DNA from: Mycobacterium kyogaense
GTDB lineage: Bacteria; Actinomycetota; Actinomycetes; Mycobacteriales; Mycobacteriaceae
Direction: 5' to 3'
Length of the DNA stretch: 50,241 nt
NCBI RefSeq assembly: GCF_003254575.1
Contig: NZ_QJUA01000041.1
Coordinates: 1-50,241, forward strand
Of the stretch, positions 24,806-32,615 are shown in pieces; the first letter of the stretch is position 1; the number at the start of each line of letters is the position of its first letter. The notes below the pieces were generated by a model, which was given only the letters and a program-made list of their open reading frames with translations, had not been told where the DNA came from and ran no database searches. Both the position numbers and the translations under genes were made by a program.

Positions 24806-24910
24806 TTACCAGTGCGATGCGCGGCAGCCGGCCGCGATGTTGTGGCAGTGTTTGCCTTCCTTGCACCTGCTGCATGAGCAGCGGCATTCGTGGTCGGAAC
24901 GTCTGGTCAT
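24806..24910 (-). CDS. 34-residue Cys/His-rich, metallothionein-like peptide coupled to FGE
   Basis: A 34-codon gene begins at ATG 24910, whose ATGA overlaps the stop of the FGE gene, and has an AAGGAG ribosome-binding site (GAGAAGGAGCACC before the ATG). The peptide has six cysteines (9, 11, 13, 16, 22, 29) and four histidines (7, 21, 23, 33), with a CRCSCSRC cluster that is typical of metal-thiolate peptides. It is not the same as mycobacterial MymT as I remember it. As FGE uses copper(I), a copper-binding or metal-delivery role is an attractive inference. A zinc-ribbon-like small protein is an alternative. It is too short to be found by most gene callers. Confidence 0.72.
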   Translation of the reverse strand: MTRRSDHECRCSCSRCKEGKHCHNIAAGCRASHW

Positions 24911-25797
24911 GGTGCTCCTTCTCGTCGGATACAGCGAAAACCGATGTGGCTCATACCCGTATCGACCTGCTGAGGTCTGCGTGCGGCGGGCCGATAGCGT
25001 TTGCAGTAACTGTCGGCACACAGAAACGAGCCACCCTTGACGACCTTGCGTGGCACGGGGGTGCCAGGCTGGCGCGGGTCGTAGGTGTCGCCAGCGCAGC
25101 AGGGTTGGTTGTCGCGGCTGTCGCCGTACCAGTCGAGCGTCCACTCCCACACGTTGCCGGCCATGTCATGGAGCCCGTAGCCGTTCGGGGGATAGCTGCC
25201 CACCTGCGTGGTCTGGCCGTACCCGGTGTCGGGCAGATACGGGAATTCTCCGTGCCAGTAGTTGGCCAGCCGTTGGCGTGGCCCCTCCGGTTTGTCGCCC
25301 CAGGTGTATGGCGTGTGCGCGAGGCCGCCGCGGGCGGCGACCTCCCACTCGGCTTCTGTCGGAAGCTGTAGCCCCGCCCACTGTGCATACGCGTCGGCGT
25401 CGTCGTAGGCGATGTGGACGACGGGGTGGTCTTCGCGGCCGCGCAGCGTCGAGCGTGCGCCGCGGGGATGATCCCAGCACGCGCCGGGGGTCCACCGCCA
25501 CCACAGGTTCAGGTGACGCAGGTCGACCGGACCGCTGGTGCGCTGGAAGACCAGCGATCCCGGCACCAGGTTCGCCGGCGGCGCACCGGGGAAGTCCGCG
25601 GGGTCGAGCGGTCGTTCGGCGACGGTGACATAGCCTGTCGCAGCGATGAAGTCGGCGAATTGCGCATTGGTGACCGGATGTCGCTGGATGTCGAACTCGT
25701 GCACGGAGACGGTATGGGTCGGCGCCTCTTCCGGATAATGGTCGTCGGACCCGACGACGGTGGTCTGCGCGGGGATCCGGACCAGGTCGTCACTCAT
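24907..25797 (-). CDS. Formylglycine-generating enzyme (sulfatase-modifying factor)
   Basis: The 296-residue protein oxidises the active-site cysteine of type I sulfatases to formylglycine, using oxygen and copper. Both catalytic cysteines are present, C260 and C265, in GGSFLCADSYCKRYRPAAR. The family motifs PVTNAQFADF, LPTEAEWEVAARGG, GYGLHDMAGNVWEWT and a final GFRC are in order. No signal peptide is visible, so it acts in the cytosol before export or on a cytosolic sulfatase. It overlaps the HAD gene by eight bases and the Cys-rich peptide gene by three. The likely substrate is the CTAGR sulfatase of the same operon. Confidence 0.95.
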   Translation of the reverse strand: MSDDLVRIPAQTTVVGSDDHYPEEAPTHTVSVHEFDIQRHPVTNAQFADFIAATGYVTVAERPLDPADFPGAPPANLVPGSLVFQRTSGPVDLRHLNLWWRWTPGACWDHPRGARSTLRGREDHPVVHIAYDDADAYAQWAGLQLPTEAEWEVAARGGLAHTPYTWGDKPEGPRQRLANYWHGEFPYLPDTGYGQTTQVGSYPPNGYGLHDMAGNVWEWTLDWYGDSRDNQPCCAGDTYDPRQPGTPVPRKVVKGGSFLCADSYCKRYRPAARRPQQVDTGMSHIGFRCIRREGAP

Positions 25798-26698
25798 CGA
25801 AGACGCACGCCCAGTCGTTCTTCATGCTCACCGTCGTCCAGCCGAACCGATCGGCGTGATCGAGCAGACGTTCGGCGCCTGCGGTGTAGGCGAATTCGCG
25901 GTCGGGATCGTCGTGAAGGACAACGAGGCGCAATGACGGCCCACCAGGCAGACCCGAGTACATGAGCATCTCGTCGTCGCCGTTCGAGTTACCCGCGGAC
26001 AGGATGGGCCGCCGGCCGATACGGCTCCAGATGCGAACGGGTTTCTCGGGGCCGTCATCGAACACATCCAACGTCGGCTGGATCAGCAGGTTGCCGTGTC
26101 CGTCCTGACCCGAGAAGTTCAGGCCTTGTGCGCTCCCGACGACTCGCTCCGGGGGTATGCCATAGATGGTTCCAGTGATGGGGCGCATGAAGTCCCGGGC
26201 ACCGCCCGAGACGATGTAGCAGGTGAAGTCGTGCGCCTCGAGGTAGCGCAGCAGGTCGACCATCGGTGTGTACACACAGTCGCGGTACGGCCGGCTCAGC
26301 GTCGGGTGCGTCGCCTCGGCGAAGAAGGCGGTCACCAACGCGGCGTGAGCTTCCACAGTCATCAATTCGTGTAACGACATCACCGCAGCAGCAAGGGTTT
26401 TCAGCGCTGTGTCATCCCCCTGGTAGTGGCTGGTGATCGCATGCCCGAACCATGCGAGATCGGCCGTGCTCGCTGCGAGATACGGCTGCTGGCTGGCCAA
26501 CGACGGATTCGCGCGGGCTTTCTCGGCGAGGCGGCGGACGAGGAAGTCCAGCTGGATGTAGGCCGGCTTCTCACACCACAGCGTGCCGTCGTTGTCGAAG
26601 ACGGCGACGCGCTCGGCCGGTGCCACCTCCTGCACGACGCGCTCCACGAAAGCGAGAATCTCGGACTTCGTGGACCCGTCGTTCCAGGATTCGAGCAT
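25790..26698 (-). CDS. HAD-superfamily phosphatase (phosphoserine phosphatase-like)
   Basis: The 302-residue protein has HAD motif I FDNDGTLW (D35, D37), a motif II serine in CYIVSGGARDF, and motif III/IV acidic residues in SAGNSNGDDEML. The helical cap lies between motifs I and II (about residues 45-160), as in type I caps. The substrate is unknown. It begins directly after the sulfatase stop (TAGATG) and overlaps the FGE start, so it is part of the sulfatase operon. HAD proteins occur beside sulfatases and FGEs elsewhere, which hints at a shared, undefined function. Confidence 0.88.
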   Translation of the reverse strand: MLESWNDGSTKSEILAFVERVVQEVAPAERVAVFDNDGTLWCEKPAYIQLDFLVRRLAEKARANPSLASQQPYLAASTADLAWFGHAITSHYQGDDTALKTLAAAVMSLHELMTVEAHAALVTAFFAEATHPTLSRPYRDCVYTPMVDLLRYLEAHDFTCYIVSGGARDFMRPITGTIYGIPPERVVGSAQGLNFSGQDGHGNLLIQPTLDVFDDGPEKPVRIWSRIGRRPILSAGNSNGDDEMLMYSGLPGGPSLRLVVLHDDPDREFAYTAGAERLLDHADRFGWTTVSMKNDWACVFDE

Positions 26699-28240
26699 CT
26701 AGTCCTTCGCCAGGAATTCGTGCAGCTTCTCGACCGCCTGGTCCACACTGAAACTCGCCGGCGCGTGGCGGGGCCGGAACTCGGTGAAGGTCTCGAGGAA
26801 CTTCGTTGCCATGGCCGTCGCGTAGAACACGAAGAAGTCGTGGCGCAGCAACCACTCGTAGTACGTGTTCGAGGTGATGTCGGCGTACTCGAACGGGTCG
26901 GTCCGCAGGTTGAACAGCTTGGGCACCCGCAACGGTGTGAACGGCTCCGCCCAGATGCGCAGCGTGCCCTGGCAGCGCTGCTCCATGAACACGATCTTCC
27001 AATTCTCGAAGCGCATCGCGACCAGGTCGCCGTCGTCGGAGAAATAGAAGAAACCCCGCCGCGGGCTCTCTTCGACCTCCCCGGTCAGGTAGGGCAGCAG
27101 GTTGTAACCGTCGATGTGGACCTTGAACTCTTTGTCTCCGACGGTGTGGCCGGCCTTCAGCTTCTCGCTGATGCCAGGGTCGCCGGCGGCGGCCAGCAGG
27201 GTGGGAAGCCAATCGTGGTGCTGGATGATCTCGTTGGAGACCGCGCCGGCGGCGATCTTGCCTGGCCACCGAATCATTTCCGGAACCCGGAACGCCCCTT
27301 CCCAGTTGGTGTCCTTCTCGCTGCGAAACGGTGTGGTGCCCGCGTCCGGCCACGTGTTGCGGTGGGGACCGTTGTCGGTCGAGTACACGACGATCGTGTC
27401 CTCGGCGATGCCGAGCTCGTCGAGAACGTCGAGCACCGTACCGACGTTGCGGTCGTGATCGATCATCGTGTCGTGGTACTCGGACTGCCACAGGCCGGCT
27501 TGGCCGCGGCTCTCGGGCTTGGTGTGGGTGTAGAGATGCATGTGGGTGAAGTTGCACCAGACGAAGAACGGATTCCCCGCATCGTGCTGGCGGCGGATGT
27601 AGTCGACAGAGGCCGCGGCGATGTCGTCGTCGATGGTCTCCATGCGCTTGGCGGTCAGCGGTCCGGTGTCCTCGATGGTTTGTTTGCCCACCGGACCGTA
27701 CCTGGGATCGTCGGGTTCGCTGGAAACGTCCTCTGTCGCCGCGCATTTGAGGACCCCACGCGGTTTGGCCAGCCGATAGAGCCGCGGATAGCGGTCTTCG
27801 TGCGGATAGTCGAAGTTCTCCGGTTCCTCTTCGGCGTTGAGGTGATAGAGATTGCCGAAGAATTCGTCGAAGCCGTGCACGGTCGGCAGATATTTGTTGA
27901 GGTCGCCGAAATGGTTCTTGCCGAACTGGCCGGTGGCATAACCCAGCGGCTTGAGCAGTTCCGCGATCGTCGGATCTTCGGCCGCCCAGCCGATGTCGGC
28001 GCCGGGGATGCCGACCTTGCTCATGCCGGTGCGGTACACGCTTTGCCCACTGATGAAGGCTGCTCGCCCCGCGGTGCAGCTTTGCTCACCGTAGGAATCG
28101 GTGAATCGCATGCCCTCGTTGGCTATTCGATCGATGTTCGGGGTGCGGTACCCCATGATGCCGTCGCTGTAGCAGCTCAGGTTGGTGATCCCGATGTCGT
28201 CGCCCCAGATGACGAGAATGTTCGGTTTTCCGTCCGGCAT
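26699..28240 (-). CDS. Type I sulfatase (arylsulfatase-like), Cys-type
   Basis: The 513-residue protein hydrolyses a sulfate ester. The formylglycine motif is C55-TAGR, a CxAxR variant of the CxPxR signature, so it needs FGE activation. D14 and D15 in WGDDIG are the N-terminal metal ligands; STDNGPH later in the sequence supplies the Asp-Asn metal pair. The GKNHFGD stretch fits the conserved lysine/histidine region. No signal peptide is seen, so it is probably cytosolic. ATG 28240 has a GAGGGGG ribosome-binding site; the frame is open to 28297. First gene of the sulfatase-HAD-FGE-Cys-rich peptide operon. Substrate unknown. Confidence 0.93.
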   Translation of the reverse strand: MPDGKPNILVIWGDDIGITNLSCYSDGIMGYRTPNIDRIANEGMRFTDSYGEQSCTAGRAAFISGQSVYRTGMSKVGIPGADIGWAAEDPTIAELLKPLGYATGQFGKNHFGDLNKYLPTVHGFDEFFGNLYHLNAEEEPENFDYPHEDRYPRLYRLAKPRGVLKCAATEDVSSEPDDPRYGPVGKQTIEDTGPLTAKRMETIDDDIAAASVDYIRRQHDAGNPFFVWCNFTHMHLYTHTKPESRGQAGLWQSEYHDTMIDHDRNVGTVLDVLDELGIAEDTIVVYSTDNGPHRNTWPDAGTTPFRSEKDTNWEGAFRVPEMIRWPGKIAAGAVSNEIIQHHDWLPTLLAAAGDPGISEKLKAGHTVGDKEFKVHIDGYNLLPYLTGEVEESPRRGFFYFSDDGDLVAMRFENWKIVFMEQRCQGTLRIWAEPFTPLRVPKLFNLRTDPFEYADITSNTYYEWLLRHDFFVFYATAMATKFLETFTEFRPRHAPASFSVDQAVEKLHEFLAKD

Positions 28241-28318
28241 GGTGCCCCCCTCGCAGTCCCGCACCTTGGGGCCAGCGTAGGACGGCGACCGCGCCAAGTC
28301 AGCCGTTTGGGCGGAAAC

Positions 28319-29431
28319 TCAGCCTTCGGGAGGCGCCGGTGCGGCGGCGTGCACCAGCGGCTCACCGGAGGCGGCCTTCATCCGTTCGAACAACTCGACG
28401 TAGTAGGGCAGGCACTGCTCGATCGCCTGCTCGGTGGTGAACAGCGGCTGGTAACCGAGATCGCGCGCCGCCTTGGCGATCGAGAAGTAGTTGTCGAGGT
28501 AAAGCCGTTCCACGGCAAGGGGTTCCAGTAGCGGCTTGGGCGCCCCGAAGCGGAAGTGCAGGAACTGCCACAGCGTCATCGCCAGCCACACCAGCCGGCC
28601 GGGTACCCGCAGCCGTGGATACGGTTGACCGCAGGCCTCCACGACCGGGCGGGAGAACTCGAACATGTTGATCGGCTCGCCGTCGTTGATGAAGTACGCC
28701 TGACCGGGGGCGGTGCCGCCGGGCACCAGGTGCTCGGCCGCCAGGATGAAGCCGTGCACCAGGTTGGCGACGTAGGAGTTGTCCAGCTTGACGTTCTTGC
28801 TCCCGACCAACACCTTGACGTGGCCGGCGAGCACGCTCTCGAAGACACGGCGGAACATGGTCTGGTCACCCCGGCCCCAGATGCCGCTCGGCCGGATCGA
28901 GCACGTGAGCATCCCGTGCTCCCCGTTGGCGGCCAGCACGAACTTCTCGGCCGCCACCTTGGTCTCGGTGTAGAGGTCGTTGAAGCGTTCGGTGTAGGGC
29001 AGGGTCTCGTCGCCGCCGGAGATGCGCTGTCCGCCCATCACGACGCTGTTGGACGCTGTGTAGACGAACCGCTTGGTGCCGGCGTGCTGCGCGGCGCGCA
29101 CCAGGTTCTGTGTGCCGGTGACGTTGACCGCGAAGCTGCGCTGCCGGAATTCCTCGCTCACCGACCCGCCACCGGTCAGATCGATGATCGCTGCGGTGTG
29201 GAACACGGTGTCGATGCCCTCGACCGCGCGGGCGACGTCAGCGGTGCTGGTGATGTCGCCTTCGAGGACCTCCAGCTGCGGGTGGGCGGCCAGGGGTGAG
29301 GCCACCCGGTCGAAGCTGCGCACGTGCAGTCCGCGGTCGAGGAGTTCGGTCACGAGGTTGGCTCCCACGAAGCCGGAGCCGCCGGTGACGAGGACCCGGC
29401 CGAGTTCGGTCGTCAGCGATGCATCACCCAT
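28319..29431 (-). CDS. 3beta-hydroxysteroid dehydrogenase (Rv1106c homologue)
   Basis: The 370-residue protein matches Rv1106c over its length. It oxidises the 3beta-hydroxyl of cholesterol with NAD+, and the family can also isomerise the 5-ene, giving cholest-4-en-3-one. The Rossmann motif is GGSGFVG (residues 17-23) and the catalytic pair is Y154 and K158 in YTETK. The start is ATG 29431, six bases after a TAGTCT -10 box on the minus strand. An exact KstR-type palindrome lies upstream of that box, consistent with steroid-induced expression. Confidence 0.94.
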   Translation of the reverse strand: MGDASLTTELGRVLVTGGSGFVGANLVTELLDRGLHVRSFDRVASPLAAHPQLEVLEGDITSTADVARAVEGIDTVFHTAAIIDLTGGGSVSEEFRQRSFAVNVTGTQNLVRAAQHAGTKRFVYTASNSVVMGGQRISGGDETLPYTERFNDLYTETKVAAEKFVLAANGEHGMLTCSIRPSGIWGRGDQTMFRRVFESVLAGHVKVLVGSKNVKLDNSYVANLVHGFILAAEHLVPGGTAPGQAYFINDGEPINMFEFSRPVVEACGQPYPRLRVPGRLVWLAMTLWQFLHFRFGAPKPLLEPLAVERLYLDNYFSIAKAARDLGYQPLFTTEQAIEQCLPYYVELFERMKAASGEPLVHAAAPAPPEG

Positions 29432-29437
29432 GGGGGC

Positions 29438-29443
29438 AGACTA
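29438..29443 (-). promoter_or_regulatory. Predicted -10 box (TAGTCT) for the 3beta-HSD gene
   Basis: On the minus strand TAGTCT ends six bases before ATG 29431, giving a leaderless transcript, with the KstR-like site just upstream. Confidence 0.5.
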
Positions 29444-29445
29444 AC

Positions 29446-29459
29446 TGAAACGTGTTCCA
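29446..29459. promoter_or_regulatory. KstR-type operator (TnnAACnnGTTnnA) in the 3beta-HSD promoter
   Basis: TGAAACGTGTTCCA (minus strand TGGAACACGTTTCA) matches the published KstR consensus TnnAACnnGTTnnA at all eight fixed positions. It lies two bases upstream of the -10 box, where a bound TetR-type repressor would block RNA polymerase. KstR represses cholesterol catabolic genes until 3-oxo-cholestenoyl-CoA type ligands appear. Confidence 0.72.
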
Positions 29460-29493
29460 ATTTTCCAGCATAAGCCGGGCGGCAGGCCCGCGA

Positions 29494-29712
29494 TCAGTCG
29501 TCGGAATCGTCGCCGGCGGCCAAGGCGTCGGCCACCCTCTTACGGGCACCAGCTAAGTGCTCTTCGCAACATTTTGCCAGTGCTTCGCCGCGTTCCCACA
29601 GTTTCAGCGACGCATCGAGATCGAGGCCGCCGTGCTCGAGTTGCTGCACGACCTCGATGAGTTCGTCGCGAGCCTCTTCGTAGCCGAGCTTGCTAATGGG
29701 CTTCATCATCAC
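29494..29712 (-). CDS. xseB: Exodeoxyribonuclease VII small subunit
   Basis: The 72-residue helical protein is the size of XseB. It forms the multi-copy small subunit that binds XseA in exonuclease VII, a single-strand DNA exonuclease. The LGYEEARDELIEVVQQLEHG and LKLWERGEALAKCCEEHL stretches are the family signature. Its start overlaps the xseA stop by four bases (ATGA), so translation is coupled. An acidic Asp-Asp-Ser-Asp-Asp end is typical of mycobacterial copies. Confidence 0.95.
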   Translation of the reverse strand: MMMKPISKLGYEEARDELIEVVQQLEHGGLDLDASLKLWERGEALAKCCEEHLAGARKRVADALAAGDDSDD

Positions 29713-30947
29713 CGCTCCTCCGCCTGGCCCTCGCTGATCGCCGTCACCGCGCCGTCGGACACCCGCACGCGCAGGCGCACCCCCGCCGGCGCATCGACCA
29801 CCGACTGCAGCACCTGCGGCTCACCGCCGGCCGGCACCACCTGGACGACGGCATAACCCCGCGCGAGCGTCGCTGCGGGTCCCAGTGTGCTCAACCGCGC
29901 CGACAGGTGACCGATCCGATCGGATTCCACGTCGAGCAGCCGGGCGATGTCGCGGCGTCCTGCCCGTCGCGCCCGGTGGATCTCGTCGGCCCGGGCAGCG
30001 ATCGCCTCCAGCGGGCGGGCCAGCACCGGCCGGCTGCGCAGCTGGGTCAGCGTGTGCTGCTCCCGGTTGACCCAGTTCCTCAGCGCCCGTCCGCTGCGCC
30101 TGCGCAGGTCGGCCACCAGCGCCAACTCGGCCGTCGTATCAGGCACGATGCGCTTGGCCGCGTCCGTGGGCGTCGCGGCCCGAAGATCGGCCACCAGATC
30201 GCAGAGCGGATTGTCGGGCTCGTGACCGATGGCGCTCACCACCGGCGTCGTGCATTTCGCGATCTCACGGCACAGCGTCTCGTCAGAGAACGGCAGCAGG
30301 TCCTCGACGCTGCCACCCCCGCGGGCCAGCACGATGACGTCGACCTCGGGGTGTGCGTCGAGCGCGCGCAGCGCCTCCACGATCTGGGGTACGGCGTTGG
30401 GACCCTGCACCACCGTGTTGCGCACGTCGAAGCGCACCGCGGGCCAGCGCGCCGAAGCGACGGCCATGATGTCGTGCTCGGCCGCCGACGCCCTTCCGGT
30501 GATCAAACCGATCGTGCCCGGCAGGAACGGGATCGGCCGTTTCAGCCGGGCGTCGAACAGGCCCTCGGCCTCGAGCAGGCGGCGCAGGCGATCGATGCGG
30601 GCCAGCAGCTCGCCGATGCCGACGGCTCGGATCTCGCTGACGCGCAGCGAGAACGTGCCGCGGCCGGTGTAGAAATTCGGTTTGCCGTAGACGATCACCT
30701 GCGTGCCGTCGGTCATCTTCACCGGCGCGTTGGTGACCAGGTCCCGGGGGCACGTCAGCGACAGCGACATGTCCGCGGCGGGATCCCGCAACGTGATGAA
30801 CGCGGTGTTCGAGTTGGGCCGCAGTGTCAACTGCGCGATCTGTCCCTCGACCCAGACCGCGCCCAGCTTGTCGATCCACCCGGCGACGCGGATCGCGACG
30901 CCGCGAACGGGAAAGGGGTTCTCCGGCGACTGCCCCGGACTGGTCAC
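29709..30947 (-). CDS. xseA: Exodeoxyribonuclease VII large subunit
   Basis: The 412-residue catalytic subunit has an N-terminal OB-fold (about 12-110), the central nuclease domain with GLITGRASAAEHDI, VIVLARGGGSVEDL and SAIGHEPDNPLCD, and a C-terminal helical region. The conserved nuclease residues fall in the RGGGS and GHE stretches. It overlaps the lipid-droplet-associated gene by four bases at its start and xseB by four at its end, so the three form an operon as in M. tuberculosis (Rv1109c-Rv1107c). Confidence 0.96.
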   Translation of the reverse strand: MTSPGQSPENPFPVRGVAIRVAGWIDKLGAVWVEGQIAQLTLRPNSNTAFITLRDPAADMSLSLTCPRDLVTNAPVKMTDGTQVIVYGKPNFYTGRGTFSLRVSEIRAVGIGELLARIDRLRRLLEAEGLFDARLKRPIPFLPGTIGLITGRASAAEHDIMAVASARWPAVRFDVRNTVVQGPNAVPQIVEALRALDAHPEVDVIVLARGGGSVEDLLPFSDETLCREIAKCTTPVVSAIGHEPDNPLCDLVADLRAATPTDAAKRIVPDTTAELALVADLRRRSGRALRNWVNREQHTLTQLRSRPVLARPLEAIAARADEIHRARRAGRRDIARLLDVESDRIGHLSARLSTLGPAATLARGYAVVQVVPAGGEPQVLQSVVDAPAGVRLRVRVSDGAVTAISEGQAEER

Positions 30948-31531
30948 TTCGCCGACGCGCGCGTGATCCTGTTGGCCAGCAGGGTCTGGAACGGGGCGCG
31001 TGCCTTCGTCGTCTCCTCATAGGAGAGCAGCGCCTCCAGATCGGAGATCCGCAGCGATGTCAGACGCGCGCGCAGCTGGGCCAGCGTCAGGTTCTGGTAA
31101 TCGATCTCGGTGACGATCTCCGGCGCATCGGTTGACGACGTCGATGAGGCCGACGAGGCGGGTGTCGAGGTGGTGTTCGGCGTCTCGGGCTCCTCGCTGA
31201 ACAGCGCGAAGCGGCCCTCGGTGAGCCGTTCCCCGTCGCGCACCGGCAACGTCACGACATCGGCGCCGGACTGCTCGGCGGCGCCCAGGTCCTCGTCGAA
31301 CGTCGCCCATTCCGGCTGCTCGTCCTTGGGCGGAAACATCGTGTCGAGCGTCTCGTCGCCCTTGATGACCAGGACCGCGACGTCCTGCTGCACCTTCATG
31401 ACCATCTGGGCGATCTGACTCACGACGGTCATCGGGTACATCAGGATCGTCTGCGGGAGCTTGCGGGTTTCCTCGATCGCGGTCACCGCTGCACCCACCA
31501 GCAGACGGACCCCGTACGGTGCAGTTGCCAT
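30944..31531 (-). CDS. Lipid droplet-associated-type protein (Rv1109c homologue)
   Basis: The 195-residue protein resembles Rv1109c at both ends (MATAPYGVRLLVGAA start; LTLAQLRARL and TKARAPFQTLLANRITRA near the end). The N-terminal half contains an amphipathic or hydrophobic helical region (about 1-70), followed by an acidic Ser/Thr-rich linker (about 95-150). Database entries for this family carry the name lipid droplet-associated protein, as I remember; I cannot verify the function. It is divergent from ispH and leads the operon with xseA and xseB. Confidence 0.8.
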   Translation of the reverse strand: MATAPYGVRLLVGAAVTAIEETRKLPQTILMYPMTVVSQIAQMVMKVQQDVAVLVIKGDETLDTMFPPKDEQPEWATFDEDLGAAEQSGADVVTLPVRDGERLTEGRFALFSEEPETPNTTSTPASSASSTSSTDAPEIVTEIDYQNLTLAQLRARLTSLRISDLEALLSYEETTKARAPFQTLLANRITRASAK

Positions 31532-31571
31532 GGCGACAGCCTACGGCTGGGCGAGGCAGGGGACCGATCAG

Positions 31572-31577
31572 TACCCT
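31572..31577 (+). promoter_or_regulatory. Predicted -10 box (TACCCT) for ispH
   Basis: TACCCT ends six bases before ATG 31584, so the transcript would be leaderless. It lies in the 52-base divergent gap from the Rv1109c homologue. Confidence 0.45.
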
Positions 31578-31583
31578 GGACTC

Positions 31584-32597
31584 ATGCCGCCGACTGTCAA
31601 CATGGGGATTCCAGGCGCCAGCCGATCCGCGCTGGGTACGGGTCTCGCGCACGACGCGGGTAAGCGGGTCCTGCTGGCCGAGCCGCGCGGCTACTGCGCC
31701 GGCGTGGACCGCGCGGTGGAGACCGTCGAACGTGCTCTGGAGAAGCATGGCGCGCCGGTCTACGTCCGCCACGAGATCGTGCACAACCGCTACGTCGTCG
31801 ACACGCTGGCCCAGGCCGGCGCGGTGTTCGTCGAACAGACCGACGAGGTGCCCGAGGGGGCCATCGTCGTGTTCTCCGCGCACGGCGTCGCGCCCACGGT
31901 GCACGAAGAAGCCAAGGCCCGGAAGCTGCAGACCATCGACGCCACGTGCCCGCTGGTCACCAAGGTGCACAACGAGGCCAAGCGGTTCGCCCGCGACGAC
32001 TACGACATCTTGCTCGTCGGCCACGAAGGCCACGAGGAAGTCGTCGGCACCGCGGGGGAGGCGCCCGACCACGTCCAGGTGGTCGACAATCCCGACGCCG
32101 TCGACAACGTCACGGTCCGCGACCCCGACAAGGTGGTCTGGCTGTCCCAGACGACGCTGTCGGTCGACGAGACCATGGAGACCGTGCGACGGCTGCGGGA
32201 GAAGTTCCCGACGCTGCAGGACCCGCCCAGTGACGACATCTGCTACGCCACCCAGAACCGTCAGGTGGCGGTCAAGGCGATGGCGCCGGAATGCCAGCTG
32301 GTCATCGTCGTGGGCTCCCGCAATTCGTCGAACTCGGTGCGGCTGGTCGAGGTGGCATTGGGTGCCGGCGCCTCGGCGGCGCACCTCGTCGACTACGCCG
32401 ACGACATCGACCCCGCCTGGCTGGCCGATGTGACGACGGTCGGGGTGACCTCGGGCGCCTCGGTGCCCGAGATCCTCGTCCGCGGTGTCCTCGACCGGTT
32501 GGCCGAACACGGTTTCGGGACCGTGCAGCCGGTGACCACCGCCAACGAGACACTCGTGTTCGCTCTGCCGCGGGAGATCCGGCCGGCACGCACCTAG
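31584..32597 (+). CDS. ispH: 4-hydroxy-3-methylbut-2-enyl diphosphate reductase
   Basis: The 337-residue [4Fe-4S] enzyme makes IPP and DMAPP in the last step of the MEP isoprenoid pathway. Three conserved cluster cysteines are visible: C38 in EPRGYCAGV, one in IDATCPLVTKVH and one in DDICYATQNRQ. The catalytic EGHEEVVGT region is present (HEGHEEVVGTAGE). It is the Rv1110 (LytB2) homologue. ATG 31584 is chosen by alignment and the leaderless promoter; the longer frame to 31461 overlaps the divergent gene. Confidence 0.96.
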   Translation: MPPTVNMGIPGASRSALGTGLAHDAGKRVLLAEPRGYCAGVDRAVETVERALEKHGAPVYVRHEIVHNRYVVDTLAQAGAVFVEQTDEVPEGAIVVFSAHGVAPTVHEEAKARKLQTIDATCPLVTKVHNEAKRFARDDYDILLVGHEGHEEVVGTAGEAPDHVQVVDNPDAVDNVTVRDPDKVVWLSQTTLSVDETMETVRRLREKFPTLQDPPSDDICYATQNRQVAVKAMAPECQLVIVVGSRNSSNSVRLVEVALGAGASAAHLVDYADDIDPAWLADVTTVGVTSGASVPEILVRGVLDRLAEHGFGTVQPVTTANETLVFALPREIRPART

Positions 32598-32615
32598 CGG
32601 GTACCTTCGGCCCCT

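Noticed and set aside
26426..28531. 701-codon open frame on the plus strand
   Set aside because: Antisense to the HAD and sulfatase genes, which have complete catalytic motifs.
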